Assembly (NCBI GenBank): GCA_023376005.1
Contig: CM042162.1
Coordinates: 91,340,137-91,404,136 of the forward strand
DNA length: 64,000 nt
Source of the DNA: Doryteuthis pealeii
Lineage: Eukaryota > Mollusca > Cephalopoda > Myopsida > Loliginidae
Direction: 5' to 3'
This document shows positions 31,660 to 43,394 of this stretch, one piece after another. The position numbers and the translations under genes are program-made. Each line of letters starts with the position of its first letter. Positions within the stretch are counted from its first letter, which is position 1. The notes beneath the pieces were generated by a model, which worked only from the letters and a program-made list of their open reading frames with translations, made no database searches and was not told where the DNA came from.

Positions 31660-32362
31660 CATGTTGAGGGGCTACTTTTGTATGGTATTGATCAGATTTA
31701 GGTTTATATTTTTTTTGGAATACTATGCTGGAATAACATCCACAATAAACTATTCTAAATCAAACCCATTTTGGAAGATTGGCGACCAGCTTTAACAAAG
31801 AGTTCGGCACTCCTTTATACTTAAACTAGCAGCGGCTACCCGGCGTCGCCTGGGTAGAGGGGGATTTTTTTGTAGTTGAATCCTCGTGGGATGCCCCATT
31901 TAAATCCCTATGTAAAAAAAAAATAGACCTTGCATTGATCCAGCTACTCTGAAAAAAAAGTTAATGTCTACTATCTAAAATATTAAATGAAAAAAAAATC
32001 CATGCTGTTATCATTTAAATCTTCTTTTTTAATTATCTTCACGAATATAAATAAAATCTTTTTTTTTTGCTCAAAAACCAAGCCCTGGTGATATTTAATG
32101 TGTATATATATTTACTTTGTCGTTAATTGTTTTATTTTCGAAGTTTCCTCCGGACATACATATACACACAACTGCCCTTTATATATGTATAGACAAGAAC
32201 AGCAACCACAGTGTGAAACATGTCAAACACCCTGCACTGTTAAACACTTCCTCATAGAATATGGAATTCAGAAAACGCTTTTTAACGCAAATAAAATGTC
32301 GACATAGATGACATTGTCTTTTTTGAAAGAAATAAAGATATACTAACAAATATATTATACAG

Positions 32363-32393
<31 letters not shown>

Positions 32394-33099
32394 CATATAT
32401 ATTTATGTTGTTGTAAGTCATGTCTAGTCTCCCCGACGCACGAGACACAGGATCGCTTGTTGCCATATGCACAAGCATGCAAATTACATAGGGCCTAAAA
32501 TTGTGTGGGTGTGAGGAAAATTTGCATGACCGACTGAGGCAGAGATAAAAAGCCGACCGAATTCTTTCCTTGGGTAGGACGAGAATTTCTACGGCCGGAG
32601 AATGTAGGAAAGAAAATTACGGAAGGCCAGAGTGACAACCAGAATACATTTCAGCTACCTGCATCAGATTTACTACATGTTTTTTTTTTTAAATGACAAC
32701 AGCAACGATTATAATTCAGCTGGATCTCAGGAACACACACACACACAATTAAATAAATAAACAAACGACTGGAATCTACCTCGCCTCTAGGATGGGTCAA
32801 ATTACCCCAACAACCACCACCAAGGAAACAACATAAAAAACATGGAAACATACATGGGAAAGACCCACACACACACACGGGGAAATTTTTTTTAAATAAT
32901 TAAAAAATATATGGAATGATACTAAGCCATTATTAAACACACACACACACTTGGATGAATAAGACATTAGCAAACAAGCATAAAACAGAATGATTCTACT
33001 GACAGATAATATCTCTATTTCCAGGGCTCTGTGCTGGCAAAATTCTTCTGACAAAGGAATGTTTTCTTCCCGGAATATTTAGAGAATAAATCAAAAAGT
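31660..33099. other. Gene-free AT-rich stretch
   Basis: Homopolymer and dinucleotide tracts (T8-T9 runs near 31868 and 32060, an A run of about 29 at 32361-32389, CA runs at 32733-32746, 32867-32878 and 32937-32950). I recognise no gene or dispersed element. Confidence 0.6.
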
Positions 33100-33158
33100 A
33101 AAAGAGAGAGAGAGAGAGAGCAGGGGAGAGAGCAGGAGAGAGAGAGCAGAGAGAGAGA

Positions 33159-33189
<31 letters not shown>

Positions 33190-33364
33190 GGGGAGAGAGA
33201 GAGAGCAGGGGAGAGAGAGAGAGAGAGCAGGGGGGAGAGAGAGAGAGAGAGCAGAGGGAGAGAGAGAGAGAGAGAGAGCGCAGGGGGGGGAGAGAGAGAG
33301 CGCAGGGGGGGGAGAGAGAGAGCGCAGGGGGGAGAGAGAGAGAGAGAGCGGGGGGAGAGAGAGA

Positions 33365-33396
<32 letters not shown>

Positions 33397-33545
33397 AGAG
33401 AGAGAGAGCAGGGGGAGAGAGAGGAGAGAGAGAGAGCAGGGGAGAGAGAGAGAGAGAGAGAGCGCAGGGGGGAGAGAGAGAGAGAGCAGGGGGGGAGAGA
33501 GAGAGAGAGCGCGGGGGGGGGAGAGAGAGAGAGCGCGGGGGGGGG

Positions 33546-33576
<31 letters not shown>

Positions 33577-34167
33577 GCAGGGGGGAGAGAGAGAGAGAGA
33601 GAGCAGGGGGGGGAGAGAGAGAGAGAGAGCAGGGGGAGGAGAGAGAGGAGAGAGCAGGGGGGAGAGAGAGAGAGAGAGCAGGGGCGAGAGAGAGAGAGAG
33701 AGAGAGCAGGGGGGGGGAGAGAGAGAAGAGAGAGCGCAGGGGGGGGGAGAGAGAGAGAGCGCAGGGGGGGGAGAAGAGAGAGAGAGCAGGGGAGAGAGAG
33801 AGAGAGAGAGAGAGAGCGCAGGGGGGAAGAGAGAGAGAGCGCAGGGGGAAAGAGGGGGGAGAGAGAGGGGGAAGAGAGAGCAGGGGAAGAGGGAGAAGAG
33901 GGAGAGAGGGAGGAAGGGAGAGAAGAGAGAGAGAGGGGAGGAGGAGAGAGAGAGAAGGGGAGAGAGAGAGAGAGAAGAGAGGGGAAGGGAGAGAGGGGGA
34001 GAGAGGGGAGGGAGAGGGGGAGAGAGGGGAAGGAGAGAGGGGAAGAAGAGAGGGGGAAGAGAGAGGGAAAGAGAGAGAGAGAGAGGGGAAGAGAGAGGGG
34101 AGAGAGGGGGAAGAGAGGAGAGAGGAGAGAGGGGGAAGAGAGAGAGGGGAAGAGGAGGGGGAAGAGC
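33100..34167 (+). repeat. 1.07-kb T-free purine tract, (GA)n with G-run units
   Basis: The + strand has no T from 33100 to 34167, and its rare C bases sit almost only in agcaggg or gcgcaggg motifs. The left two thirds is built of units of about 25-40 bp, (GA)n then GCAGGGG(G). The right third (33840-34160) is pure (GA)n with closely spaced G4-G6 runs. The complementary 410-residue Ser/Pro/Leu open frame is a by-product of this composition. Confidence 0.95.
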
Positions 34168-34433
34168 TTGTGAAGTGTGAAGATAAGTGCCCCTTCATTT
34201 CCCGAAGACCGGTCACTAAGACATTCATTTATGGCTCCTTATTCCAAGAGACGTCCAGTTAATTCTATCCCAGTAAGTGTTTATGTATTTCCCCAACTCT
34301 GTCGCAAGTTGAATGCTACATAAAGAATGCATAAAGAAAATAGGAGTTATGTCCCTTTATTTTGCACATACTTAATAGATGTGTGTAAATAGAAGAAGGG
34401 GGAGCTCTCAAAGTAGTTTTGACTAACGAGAAG

Positions 34434-34642
34434 GGAGCACCTTTGGTTCGAATTCAGAATTTTCCTTCTCCTCGAGTGGTTGCCATACCAAAGTTAAAGA
34501 GCCCAGACTACTATTTACCCATTGCTGGAGGGAGAATAGTTGGATTCGTACCTTTCCCAAGGGTATTAGCGCTATGTGAAATGCGTACAATCAAATCATG
34601 TCTCACCATTTCCTACGACGGTAATCAATACACCAAACTAAT
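34434..34642 (-). mobile_element. SINE V, partial copy
   Basis: Minus strand: head tgtattgattaccgtcgtagg, body cgctaatacccttggg, then the gggctctttaacttt segment; tail lost. Confidence 0.7.
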
Positions 34643-34648
34643 ATTGGC

Positions 34649-34844
34649 TAAACTTGAAAATCGGTCGGAAAATTAGGGCGACCCAGAAAAAAAACAGAAC
34701 CCATAAATTTTGTAATAAAACTTAATTTTAACTAGGGGGGTTTAAGGTTTAGGGTTTGTTTAATGGGAAAATAAATAATTTGGGTTCTGTTTTTTCTGGG
34801 TCACGCTGAAATACGTTTTAATTTTCCGACCGATTTGCAAGTTT
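34649..34844. mobile_element. Foldback: family E core with family D tips
   Basis: The E core (agggcgacccagaaaa ... ttttttctgggtcacgct, 34675-34808) is bracketed by taaacttgaaaatcggtcgg and ccgaccgatttgcaagttt. These tips are otherwise the outer ends of family D (38731-39227). Confidence 0.8.
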
Positions 34845-35249
34845 TGCCCAAATATTATATTTTAAACTATAAGCCGACTGCCTTCAAGAAAGACACTTTA
34901 ACCTCGACCTTGATATCATATTTCGTCGTCTAATAAAAAAGGCCAAAGGTTCTCAAATTCCTCCCCTTATTAAACGTTCTCCCCTTTTCCTGTCTATGTA
35001 CGTTCTTGCCTTATCAGAGAATGTCTAACCCCTGTCACTTATGTTTTGCCTGACCTAATCAAAAGGAACAAACAAACAAACAAACAAAACGAAGTATGTC
35101 GTGGAAATATGCCAGAGTTGAAGTCTGTTCGCGGCGTTCGTAACATTTTGTTCCTTTGAGATGTCTACCTTTATAGTATAAATAGTTGGTTCCTCTTGGT
35201 GAATTCTGCTGGTAGACAAATTATGAGGAGAATGAAAGAAGCCCCCCCC

Positions 35250-35360
35250 CACACACACACACACACTTTGTTCAATTCTCCTCAGACACAAATATATATA
35301 TATATATATATAATATATATATATATATAAACAAACACACGCGCACACACACACACACAG
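35250..35360. repeat. Microsatellite cluster (CA)n (TA)n (CA)n
   Basis: (CA) run at 35250-35266, TA-rich run at about 35289-35330, and (CA) run at 35341-35358. Short open frames across it are rejected. Confidence 0.9.
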
Positions 35361-35633
35361 ATGCTGATAGGGAGGCAGGACGCGTCCCTGGCGCACAAAA
35401 ATCTAAAAGGACGCAGTTAAATCGTATCCATGCGTCCCAGTATTTTTCTTCCCTCGCCATTTCAAGCTAACTGTAAATACATTTCAATAGTTTCTTAGAA
35501 ACGAATTACACAGGATAGGTTACAAGGTAGGAGCTAGATGGTTTTAGTTGGGACCCATAAATTTTCCCGGGGACTCATTCGCAGCAAATATATGCGTCCC
35601 ATGACGCACTAAATCAAAAAGCTATCAGCATCA
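35358..35633 (+). mobile_element. Short-TIR MITE (GATGCTGAT family)
   Basis: cagatgctgatagg...aaaagctatcagcatca, with the uninterrupted cacaggataggttacaagg site that is split by the LTR at 606-1615. Confidence 0.8.
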
Positions 35634-35969
35634 TATATATATAATTATATATACACACACACACACTAGACAAAACGTGGCCCGTTGGGTCACCTATTGA
35701 GCTCTGGGTAGATAATTGGGATCAGGGGAAAAGTGAGTTTGTAAAGCGAATCAAATTTTAAAAAATAATAAATACGGCCAGAGATTTAAAAAAAAAAAAA
35801 ATAATAATAATAATTTTGTAAGATTTTTAAGAAAGGGAATGTCTGACCTAATTTAAATTTTTCAAGAGCCAAGATTTTGGCCGGTATAGTTGCTTATGAA
35901 ACTGAACCTACAAATACATTTCGCACTCTCTAAATCAATATTTACGCTCACACAGAAATTAACATATAT

Positions 35970-36152
35970 AATCAATCGCCCGTCTAGCCCAAGAAAGGAT
36001 CTAAGTGGAGTGTTGCAGGTCATGGATGGCTCATCAACCAATACTCTGGTCTTAAGCACCACGGGTCGCCACCCACGGCCAACAGGTGGCCCCATTTGGG
36101 GGGAGTCTTACCCCTCTGCAGAGGTGCTTTCTAACGCCACAGGCGACAGGGC
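35970..36152 (+). repeat. Dispersed repeat A, 3' third
   Basis: cgcccgtctagcccaagaaagg...ccaacaggtggccccatt...ctaacgccacaggcgacagggcgg. Confidence 0.8.
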
Positions 36153-36179
36153 GGACAATCTCACAACAGCTACGTGATG

Positions 36180-37040
36180 TAAAATAAATCGAGCCGTCTC
36201 TGCAGGCAGCACTTGCCTCTGCATTTAAAAGGGACAGGGTTGGTGCTTAAGGCGCCACTGACGGAACCACGCATTTTTTTTTTTTTTTTTTTTTTTGCAC
36301 TGGCTATTGCATGAGTTTTGATTTGTGTATGGTTCCTACGTCAAGACATACTAATTCGGTCTGGCGAGGTCAGGAAAAGAAATACTACACGTGATAATTG
36401 TTACCAGACATCGCCCCCCCCCCCAAAAAAAATACAACGTTGACAGATACATGTACATGTATACATGCACGTACACATATCAAATTTTACCAGAAGAAAA
36501 AACAAGAATAGAAAAATAAATAAAATAATTTAATTCAAAATCTTTTTTCTTTCTTTTTCTAAAACCAAACCAAGCAAAAGAACAAAGAAAAGAAAAAAGG
36601 GAGAAAAAAAACCCAACACATTTAACTCTTTTAGTATTAAAAGAGTAAGAAAGAAAAACGTATTCTTAATTTCTTAAAACAAACAAATGACGTTTCTTAG
36701 AAAAAGAAATTCTTCAAATAAAAAGGCGTTTCTACTCAAATACAAAAGTGGAAATGATACTTAAATGTTGCTGTCCAAAACGTTCATTTATTTTTTTTCA
36801 AATAACATTTTATTTTTAGCATAAGATTTTGTTTTTAAAAATCTAAGAATGCCATATTTGGTATTTGCTTTTATTTAAGGATCTACAAAAATGTTAGAGT
36901 ATTGAGAATGATGTCTCCAACACTCGAAAATGAGACTGGCAAGTTTAAATTGCATCAAAATATGTAAAAAGTGTGAGAAGAATGGTCACATGATCAGTTT
37001 ATTCATACAATCCTTCTTTTAAGAGGTTTGTATTTTCCCA
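36180..37040. other. Gene-free low-complexity stretch
   Basis: T run at about 36274-36295, C9/A8 runs at about 36414-36431, and A-rich sequence. No gene or dispersed repeat recognised. Confidence 0.6.
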
Positions 37041-37127
37041 GTACCCCCACTCGTACCAGGTCAGGCACAAAGGCCCTATTAACTCGGGATCCACCCACAA
37101 ACCGAAGTTCATGGGATGGCGGGTGAA

Positions 37128-37330
37128 AAATTGCGTTTATCCCGTCAGCATTCCCCCTCAAGGGGGGCGCCTCAGGCACTGAGCAATAAACCCAGCCCTG
37201 CCCCTTTAAATCGAGGGGGCAGGTGTTGCCTTGGGAGATGGCCCCCGGGGATCGACGCTATTATTACAACACACCGGTGTCAGCGGCCGAAGCTCACTGG
37301 ACCCCCGACCCGAAGGCCGGGTGAGAGGTT
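37128..37330 (+). repeat. Dispersed GC-rich repeat Y
   Basis: Longest copy of the family at 26030-26150: cgtcagcattccccctcaag...gggggcaggtgttgccttgg...gacccgaaggccgggtgagag. Confidence 0.75.
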
Positions 37331-37396
37331 TAGATATTAAATTTGAGACTGTGGGGAAGAAGATTTGACTGTAGCAGAGATGTTGATTCACTCAAC

Positions 37397-37400
<4 letters not shown>

Positions 37401-37431
<31 letters not shown>
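37401..37431 (+). repeat. (GT)n microsatellite
   Basis: Uninterrupted GT dinucleotide run of about 31 bp. Confidence 0.95.
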
Positions 37432-37434
<3 letters not shown>

Positions 37435-37596
37435 CACGGTGCGCGATATATAAGTAAATAGTGCTCAATATCTTTGATAGAGAAAAGGATAGCGTGGTCA
37501 ATGGGCTTGGTTACTAACAGTTTCTCACCTATGCGATTCTCAAACCAATTGCAATTCTCAAACTTCCCCACCAAGTCAGGATTGGGATTGTTTGTT

Positions 37597-37935
37597 TTGT
37601 TTTACGGCATATCAACCTCAGTGGGTCATTTAATGCCGATAAAGTTTTGAAATAAATCAATTCTTAATGGATAATACAATTTTTTTATAATACATTTTTC
37701 TATTTAACCCATAGATGGGACCCTAACAGGTACTACCACTCCGGATCAGAGTGGACCAGGGAGCAATGGTGATGAAGGGGTGCTCCACATTCCCCAAACC
37801 TCCAAAACTGGAACCTCACCATCAGATAGAGTTTAACGTCATTCCCAGGACATGTAGACCCGCAGCCACCGCCTTCTAGCACCCATATGATAAAAAGGGG
37901 TTGGGGCTTGCCATAAGGGCAATAAGGTTGGGAAG
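37597..37935 (+). repeat. Dispersed repeat A, 5' half
   Basis: Nearly identical to 31096-31440, then breaks off after caataaggttggga. Confidence 0.85.
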
Positions 37936-38051
37936 GATTGGGATGAAGTCATTTCACATAGGTAAACTTGCACAAACTGACGCCCATGCGTGGTCATTAC
38001 AACAACAAAAAATGCTTGGTCCCATCGACATTTCCCTTCAAGGGCGTTTCA

Positions 38052-38354
38052 GGCGACGCAAAAAATCTAAAAGGACGCAGTAAAATCATATCCATTCATC
38101 CCAGTGTTTTTTTTTCTTCCCTCCCATTTCAAGCTAATTGTAAATACATTTCAATAGTTTCTTAGAAACGAATTATACAGGATAGGTTACAAGGTAGGAT
38201 TTAGACGGCTTTAATTGTTTCCCCAGATCATAAATAAAAACCCTACAATCTATTAAGAAACTGTAGTTGGGACTCATAAATTTTCCCGGGGATTCATTCA
38301 AAGCAAATATGTGCGTCCCAGGACGCACTAAATCAAAACGCTATCAGCATCACT
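38052..38354 (+). mobile_element. Short-TIR MITE, 5'-truncated
   Basis: gacgcaaaaaatctaaaagg...aaaacgctatcagcatcactg, with about 50 bp of extra sequence near 38217-38270. Confidence 0.7.
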
Positions 38355-38439
38355 GCTGTTGGTAAATTGTAGTGAACCAACGAAAATATTTAAAAACATT
38401 TTTTGACCAGCTACAAGCAAGATAGGGAACCTCGATATT

Positions 38440-38705
38440 TTGGTTGGTTGGATTTTATGGCATGTCAACCCTTGTTGGGTTATTTTATGCCGAAGACATT
38501 GTTTTATTCATTCTTGGTGGGTAATCAATTTATTTTAAAGACATTTTTAAACTTTTTTTTCTATTTAACCCATAGATGTGACCCTAACAGGTACTACCAT
38601 TCCGGGTCAGAGTGGATCTGGGAGTAATGGTAATGAAGGGGTACTGTACAATACACAAAGCTCCAGAATTGGAACTTCACCATTAGATACAGTTTAAAGT
38701 CATAC
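38440..38705 (+). repeat. Repeat A-related element, 5' part
   Basis: ttggttggttggattttatggcatgtcaac...ttattttatgccgaagacat...cccatagatgtgaccctaac. Same subfamily as 27968-28715. Confidence 0.8.
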
Positions 38706-38730
38706 TCTGGACACAGGAACAACCCTGGAC

Positions 38731-39227
38731 TAAACTTGCAAATTGGTAAGAAAATTAAAACGGAAAGTTTTTTGGTGGTCCCCCATGACATTTTAACTAC
38801 AGTATGAGTGAACTTTTTGCGAATTGGTTTACGGATTAAGGTTTTTTTTTTAAATTACGTATTGCTTAAAAACAACACAAAAAAACCCAAAATTACTATA
38901 CATTTAATTTAACCATTGAAATCATTGAATCCAACGGTAGACACATTAGTCTCAGTTTGTGTTTGTATTGCAATGTATAATTTCAATTAAACTTGGTTTT
39001 TTTTAAATGTTCAACATCAAATGTATAGTAATTTGTTTTTTTTTTTTTAAATTTTTAAGTAATACGTAATTAAAAACAATCTTAATCCCCAAACCCCTAA
39101 ACCGTAACCCAATTCGCAAAAAGCTCATTCATAGTTAAACTGTCATGGAGGACCACCAAAAAACTTTCGTTTTAATTTTCCCACCAAAAAACTTTCGTTT
39201 TAATTTTCCCACCAATTTGCAAGTTTA
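38731..39227. mobile_element. Foldback family D, near complete
   Basis: Arms taaacttgcaaattgg...aaaacggaaagttttttggt (left) and accaaaaaactttcgtttt...ccaatttgcaagttta (right). The right arm contains a 34-bp direct duplication of its ccaccaaaaaactttcg segment. The interior has a telomere-like ttaatccccaaacccctaaa. Confidence 0.85.
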
Positions 39228-39257
39228 GCACAACCCTGGAACTTTAAACTGACCCTA

Positions 39258-39597
39258 ACAGTTTCTATGTAACTGTAACCCAGTAAAAACGACATATCGC
39301 AATGATTTTTTTTAATTAGAGCAACACTTAAAAGCTTAGAGAATAAAGCAATTTACAGTCTAATTTGAAAATGATCGATTCATTGTGAAGTCTGCATTCG
39401 TGTTGAACGTCACCCCGTACTGAAATTCTGATTATATTGGTATAACTGTAGCCTAACAAAAACGGCACGTCACAGCGGGATTTTTATTAGAGCAATACAC
39501 TTAAGATACTCTAACTTGGATAATGAAGCAAATGCCAGTCGAATTCGCAATTGAATGATAATTCTGTGGGGTCTGCATCCACGCTGAAGGTCATTCA
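39258..39597 (+). repeat. Diverged tandem duplication, about 180-bp units
   Basis: Two units (about 39258-39410 and 39440-39597) share aactgta(a/g)cc, then aaaaacg, then attagagcaa, gaataaagcaa-like and gaaggtc-like landmarks. Identity is low. Confidence 0.5.
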
Positions 39598-39606
39598 AAT
39601 TCTGGA

Positions 39607-40065
39607 CAAGTCACCAACAGCCGAGATCAGTTTTGAAAGGAACTGAATTTTGCTTTTCACCGGTTGTCAGTAAACAAAATCAACAACCGATAAAAAACGA
39701 AAGGCACGTTTTTATACTAAAATAGTTTTAGATTTTAATTAAAAAATTAGTTATTTCATGTTGTTGGCATATGTGAAAAAATTAATTTTGCACTAAAGAT
39801 AAATTAACATTGTTATTTATTTTTAAATAAAACTTAAAACGAAAGACTTATTTATTTTCCATGTGCCTCTACGGATAGTTAAAAAAAGATTTCGCTATCA
39901 AATTTTAATTTTAAATCGATTTAATTAAAATCAAAACCTATTTTAGTATAAAAACGTGTCTTTCGTTTTTATCGGCTGTTGATTTTGTTTACTGACAACC
40001 GGTGAAAAGCAAAATTCAGTTCCTTTCAAAACTAATCTCGGCTGGGGTGCCTATTGGTGACTTGG
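39607..40065. mobile_element. Foldback element with arms of about 130 bp
   Basis: Arms caagtcaccaacagccgagat...ttcaccggttgtcag at the left and ctgacaaccggtgaaaagc...atctcggctg...ttggtgacttg at the right. A partial copy lies at 60882-60998. Confidence 0.8.
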
Positions 40066-40259
40066 TCTCAAATTCTTGATGCAACGGAGGAAATGCTAAT
40101 TAGAATGCATTCTTTTCTAAATAGTAACACCAATATAATCATGGACCGCCGTTAAAACGGGAACCCAACGGGTTCATGGGTCGTCTAGTATTTATTAAAA
40201 TCCTTTTTTTTTCTTATCATAAAATTATCAATATATTTATACTTATGTTCGTTAATTGT

Positions 40260-40715
40260 ACGGCCGTTATCGTCTTGTAACACCCTCTGGTTAAAAATGA
40301 GACCATCCAAATCACCCAAGATGAAACGCAAAAATGTAAATCCTGATTATCTGATGTTGCTTATCCACGGAATTATTTCTTATTAGTGTCGTTACCTCAG
40401 CTAAATAGTGTACAATTCAGTTTTTATTATAAAGAAAGGGAAGGAAAATGACATGCTACACAGAAAAATATAAACAAGAAAGAGAGTAGGGAAGAACAAA
40501 AAGATGGGGTGGGTGCGCGGAAGCGATAACGCTAATCTGTTTCAATCGAACATAATGAAAAGAAGTAAAGAAAAAAAAAAAAGAAAGTGTTAGAGCTAAA
40601 TCAAGATTATTATAATTTTACATAATGAACTATTTTGCAATAGCTCTTAAGTAAACATATCAAGCGTTGTAATAATTGAATTATCATACTGTGATATATC
40701 CACAGGTCCTGCTAG
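40260..40715 (+). mobile_element. Helitron-like family H2, 3' end with CTAG
   Basis: Ends actgtgatatatccacaggtcctgctag followed by T. Stem ctgtg/cacag, loop atatatc, lies just upstream of the CTAG. Three minus-strand copies at 46562, 46973 and 50213 also end CTAG followed by T on their own strand. The 5' end is not defined; it is left of about 40260. Confidence 0.6.
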
Positions 40716-41059
40716 TTTTATTTAATACCTTATTGTTCGGTTCGGACACCTGATAACGAAGGCAAGGTATCTTATTTAAATATTTTTTTTTTTTTGACAC
40801 TGTTTACTTCACCTTGTTCTAATTTTTATCTTACGTCCCAGTTACAGTTTTTGTTTTAGTCTTTCACCCCCTCCCCCACAACCACCCGGTAGAAAGGGTG
40901 AGTGGGTGGGTGAAGCGTGGGAGATTTGTTTTGTTTACCAGATTAACTATTTCATTTACAATGTTTAAATGATAATGATCAATGCATGATGATAGCACGG
41001 ATTCCCTTGACTCTCGCCATCCGCCCTACCCGTCATGGTGATTTTAATTTTTTTTTTTT

Positions 41060-41630
41060 TACGGCATATCAATCTCGGTGGGTCATTTAATGCCGACAAA
41101 GTTTTGAAATAAATTCATTCTTAATGGATCATCAAATTTTTTTATAAACTCATGTTTTTCTATTTAACCCATAGATGGGACCCTAACAGGTACTACCACT
41201 CCGGGTCAGAGTGGACCAGGGAGCAATAGTGATGAAGGGGTGTTCCACATTCCCCAAACCTCCAGAACTGGAACCTCACCATCAGATAGAGTTTAACGTC
41301 ATTCCCAGAACATGTAGACCCTCAGCCACCGCCTTCTAGCACCCATATGATAAAAAGGGGTTGGGGCTTGCCATAAGGGCAATAGGGTTGGGAAAATCAT
41401 ATAGGTGCTAGGGCTTGACGTGACCAGCCGATTGATCGACCGACCGTCTAGCCTAAGAAAGGACCAAAGTGGAGTATTGCAAGTCATTGACTGCTCAACC
41501 ACCTGGGTTCTGTCCTTAAGCATCACGGGTCGCCACCCTAGACCAACAGGTAGACCCATTAAGGGAGTCTTACCCCTCTGCAGAGGTGCAGTCGGTGCAT
41601 TCTAACGCCCCAGCCGACAAGGTGGTCTTG
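41060..41630 (+). repeat. Dispersed repeat A, near full length
   Basis: acggcatatcaatctcggtg to ctaacgccccagccgacaa. A clean copy with all family landmarks. Confidence 0.9.
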
Positions 41631-41679
41631 GTAAATCGTTTAGACGGCACCCAGTGACTACAAAGAGCTGATGAACGCA

Positions 41680-41860
41680 ACTTTTTGCTGGCATATCCAT
41701 CCATAGGAGTTCATGGGAGAACGTCGCTTATGAGTTTCTTACTTCTCCAGCAGTGCCCAGCATTTCTTACTGGAATACATTGCTAGATGGGAGGCAAGTT
41801 GCAATACAGCTGCTGTTTTGTAGGGTTTCTGCTTCCGGGATTTGTTCAAAACAGCAATGG
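41680..41860 (-). pseudogene. RTE-like retrotransposon fragment
   Basis: The minus strand holds decayed versions of the NKSRKQ, GHCWRS-like and ISDVL segments seen at 4748-5428, broken by frameshifts. It abuts a minus-strand repeat A fragment (41866-42005). Confidence 0.65.
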
Positions 41861-41865
41861 GCCAC

Positions 41866-42005
41866 CTGTTGTCCGTGGGTGGCGTGCCGTGATGCTCAAG
41901 GATGGACCCTAGTGGCTGAGTAGTCCATGACATGAAACACTACTTGAGGAGCTTTAGGCTAGACAGGCGGTCTAAGAGACCCTCTCCAATCAATTGGATG
42001 GTCAC
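41866..42005 (-). repeat. Dispersed repeat A, 3' fragment
   Basis: gccacctgttgtccgtgggtgg...ccatgacatgaaacact...ggctagacaggcgg is the family A 3' part in complement. Confidence 0.75.
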
Positions 42006-42021
42006 GTTAAAGCCAGAGAGC

Positions 42022-42150
42022 AATAAAATAACCCATCAAGAGTTGACATGCCGTAAAATCCAACCAATTAACCAATGAAATTGTCTCTCGAACACGCGTT
42101 CCATAAATCTATCTTTCACCCTGGTTTTGCTGTATCCATTTTTGAACTGA
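42022..42150 (+). repeat. 129-bp direct duplication, first copy
   Basis: Identical to 42618-42746 except for about five bases, from aataaaataacccatcaag to tttttgaactga. Confidence 0.93.
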
Positions 42151-42289
42151 CCCTGAGGTCATCGCCTACAGTTAAAACAATTTCCCCCATTGTTTGTCGA
42201 GAATCCATTTGCTTTCGCCTCTTATTTCAATACACGTTCATTATAATTAAGTTGTTAGAATGAGGAGGTCTCTAGATTTTATTTTTGAA

Positions 42290-43150
42290 TTTCTTTTTTT
42301 AAATCTAACAAAAAAGAAATAACGAACATAAAGAGTTGTTACAAAGAAAATCAGTTAATTCACAGATCAAATTTTCCGATTGGGAGGAAATTACTCACCG
42401 TTACCTTAAAAATAAGTAAAACAGTCCGTTTTTTTTGTTTTTTTTTACAACACGGTCAATTTATTTATAGATATTTTTTAGCAGAATGCTATATTCATTG
42501 TTCTTTTACTAAAAAAACTGTCGCATATAAAAATCTTTTGATATAATTATTCAGATTCTTATCTTTATAGAAAAAAAGTAAAAATCGTTTTTTGTTGGTT
42601 CATTTTTTTTCATACTAAATAAAATAACCCATCAAGAGTTGACATGCCGTAAAATCCAACCAATTAACCAATGAAACTGTCTCTCGAACACACGTTCCAT
42701 AAATCTATCTTTCACCCTGGTTTTGCTGTATCAGTTTTTGAACTGATATCCCCCCCACCCCCGATAGACCTCGTAAAAAAATGTTTCCCCCTGATATATT
42801 TGAGGAAAAAGCTATTTCAGACATATTTTCATCAATGGGTAAGTCGTGAAAATCGGACCATTAATTGATTTTTCATAGATTTTTTAAAATCCTCTAGTCA
42901 AATTGTTTTTGGCTACCTTAAATTTCAATTGATTTAACGGTGCAAAAATGTAAACATTGTTTTTCATTCATAATTTTCATTCTTTCCGTAAGCTGAAATT
43001 TTTTTTTTAAACTCATCAGGAGTTTTTGTAATGTTTCTTCTTTCGAATGGACAAAACATTTCCAAGATAATATTAACCTTTATGGAAGTTTCATTGTGTT
43101 AAATATAGGGGGGGGGGTAAATTTCACAAGGCAAATTGGTGGTTCCTATT
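42290..43150 (+). mobile_element. Family C hAT-like element, with an inserted 129-bp segment
   Basis: Family C body (aaaaaagaaataacgaacataaag, cttatctttatag, agacctcgtaaaa, gcaaattggtggttccta). The second copy of the 42022-42150 segment interrupts it at 42618-42746. Confidence 0.75.
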
Positions 43151-43194
43151 GTATTGTAACATTTACTTACCCGGTCCTAGGGGCCTTTGTTCAG

Positions 43195-43365
43195 TGACTT
43201 CAGCCCTGGAGCGGTTAAGTAATGTTAACAGAGTTGATCCCCCAGACAATACCTGTCCCATTGATTTAAAGGGACAGGACTGGGTTTATTGCCCAGTGCC
43301 TGAGGTGCCCCCTTGAGGGGGGAATGCCGATGGGATCTACGCATTTTTTGCACCCACCATTCGGT
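43195..43365 (-). repeat. Dispersed GC-rich repeat Y, complement
   Basis: gggtttattgcccagtgcctgaggtgcccccttgaggggggaatgccga in complement matches 26030-26150. Confidence 0.75.
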
Positions 43366-43394
43366 TCATGGGTGGTCCCACATTAAAAAGACCT

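Noticed and set aside
31336..31662. Minus-strand frames of about 80-110 codons recurring at 31336, 41299 and 46128
   Set aside because: They recur because each is in a copy of repeat A, but frames are broken differently in each copy and show no known domain. A decayed gene in the family's full-length ancestor cannot be ruled out.
32996..34228. 410-residue Ser/Pro/Leu-rich open frame on the minus strand
   Set aside because: It is the translation of the T-free GA/G tract. Composition alone keeps the frame open, and there is no domain, start context or splice signal.
35055..35460. Cys/Val- and Tyr/Ile-rich open frames
   Set aside because: Translations of CA and TA microsatellites.
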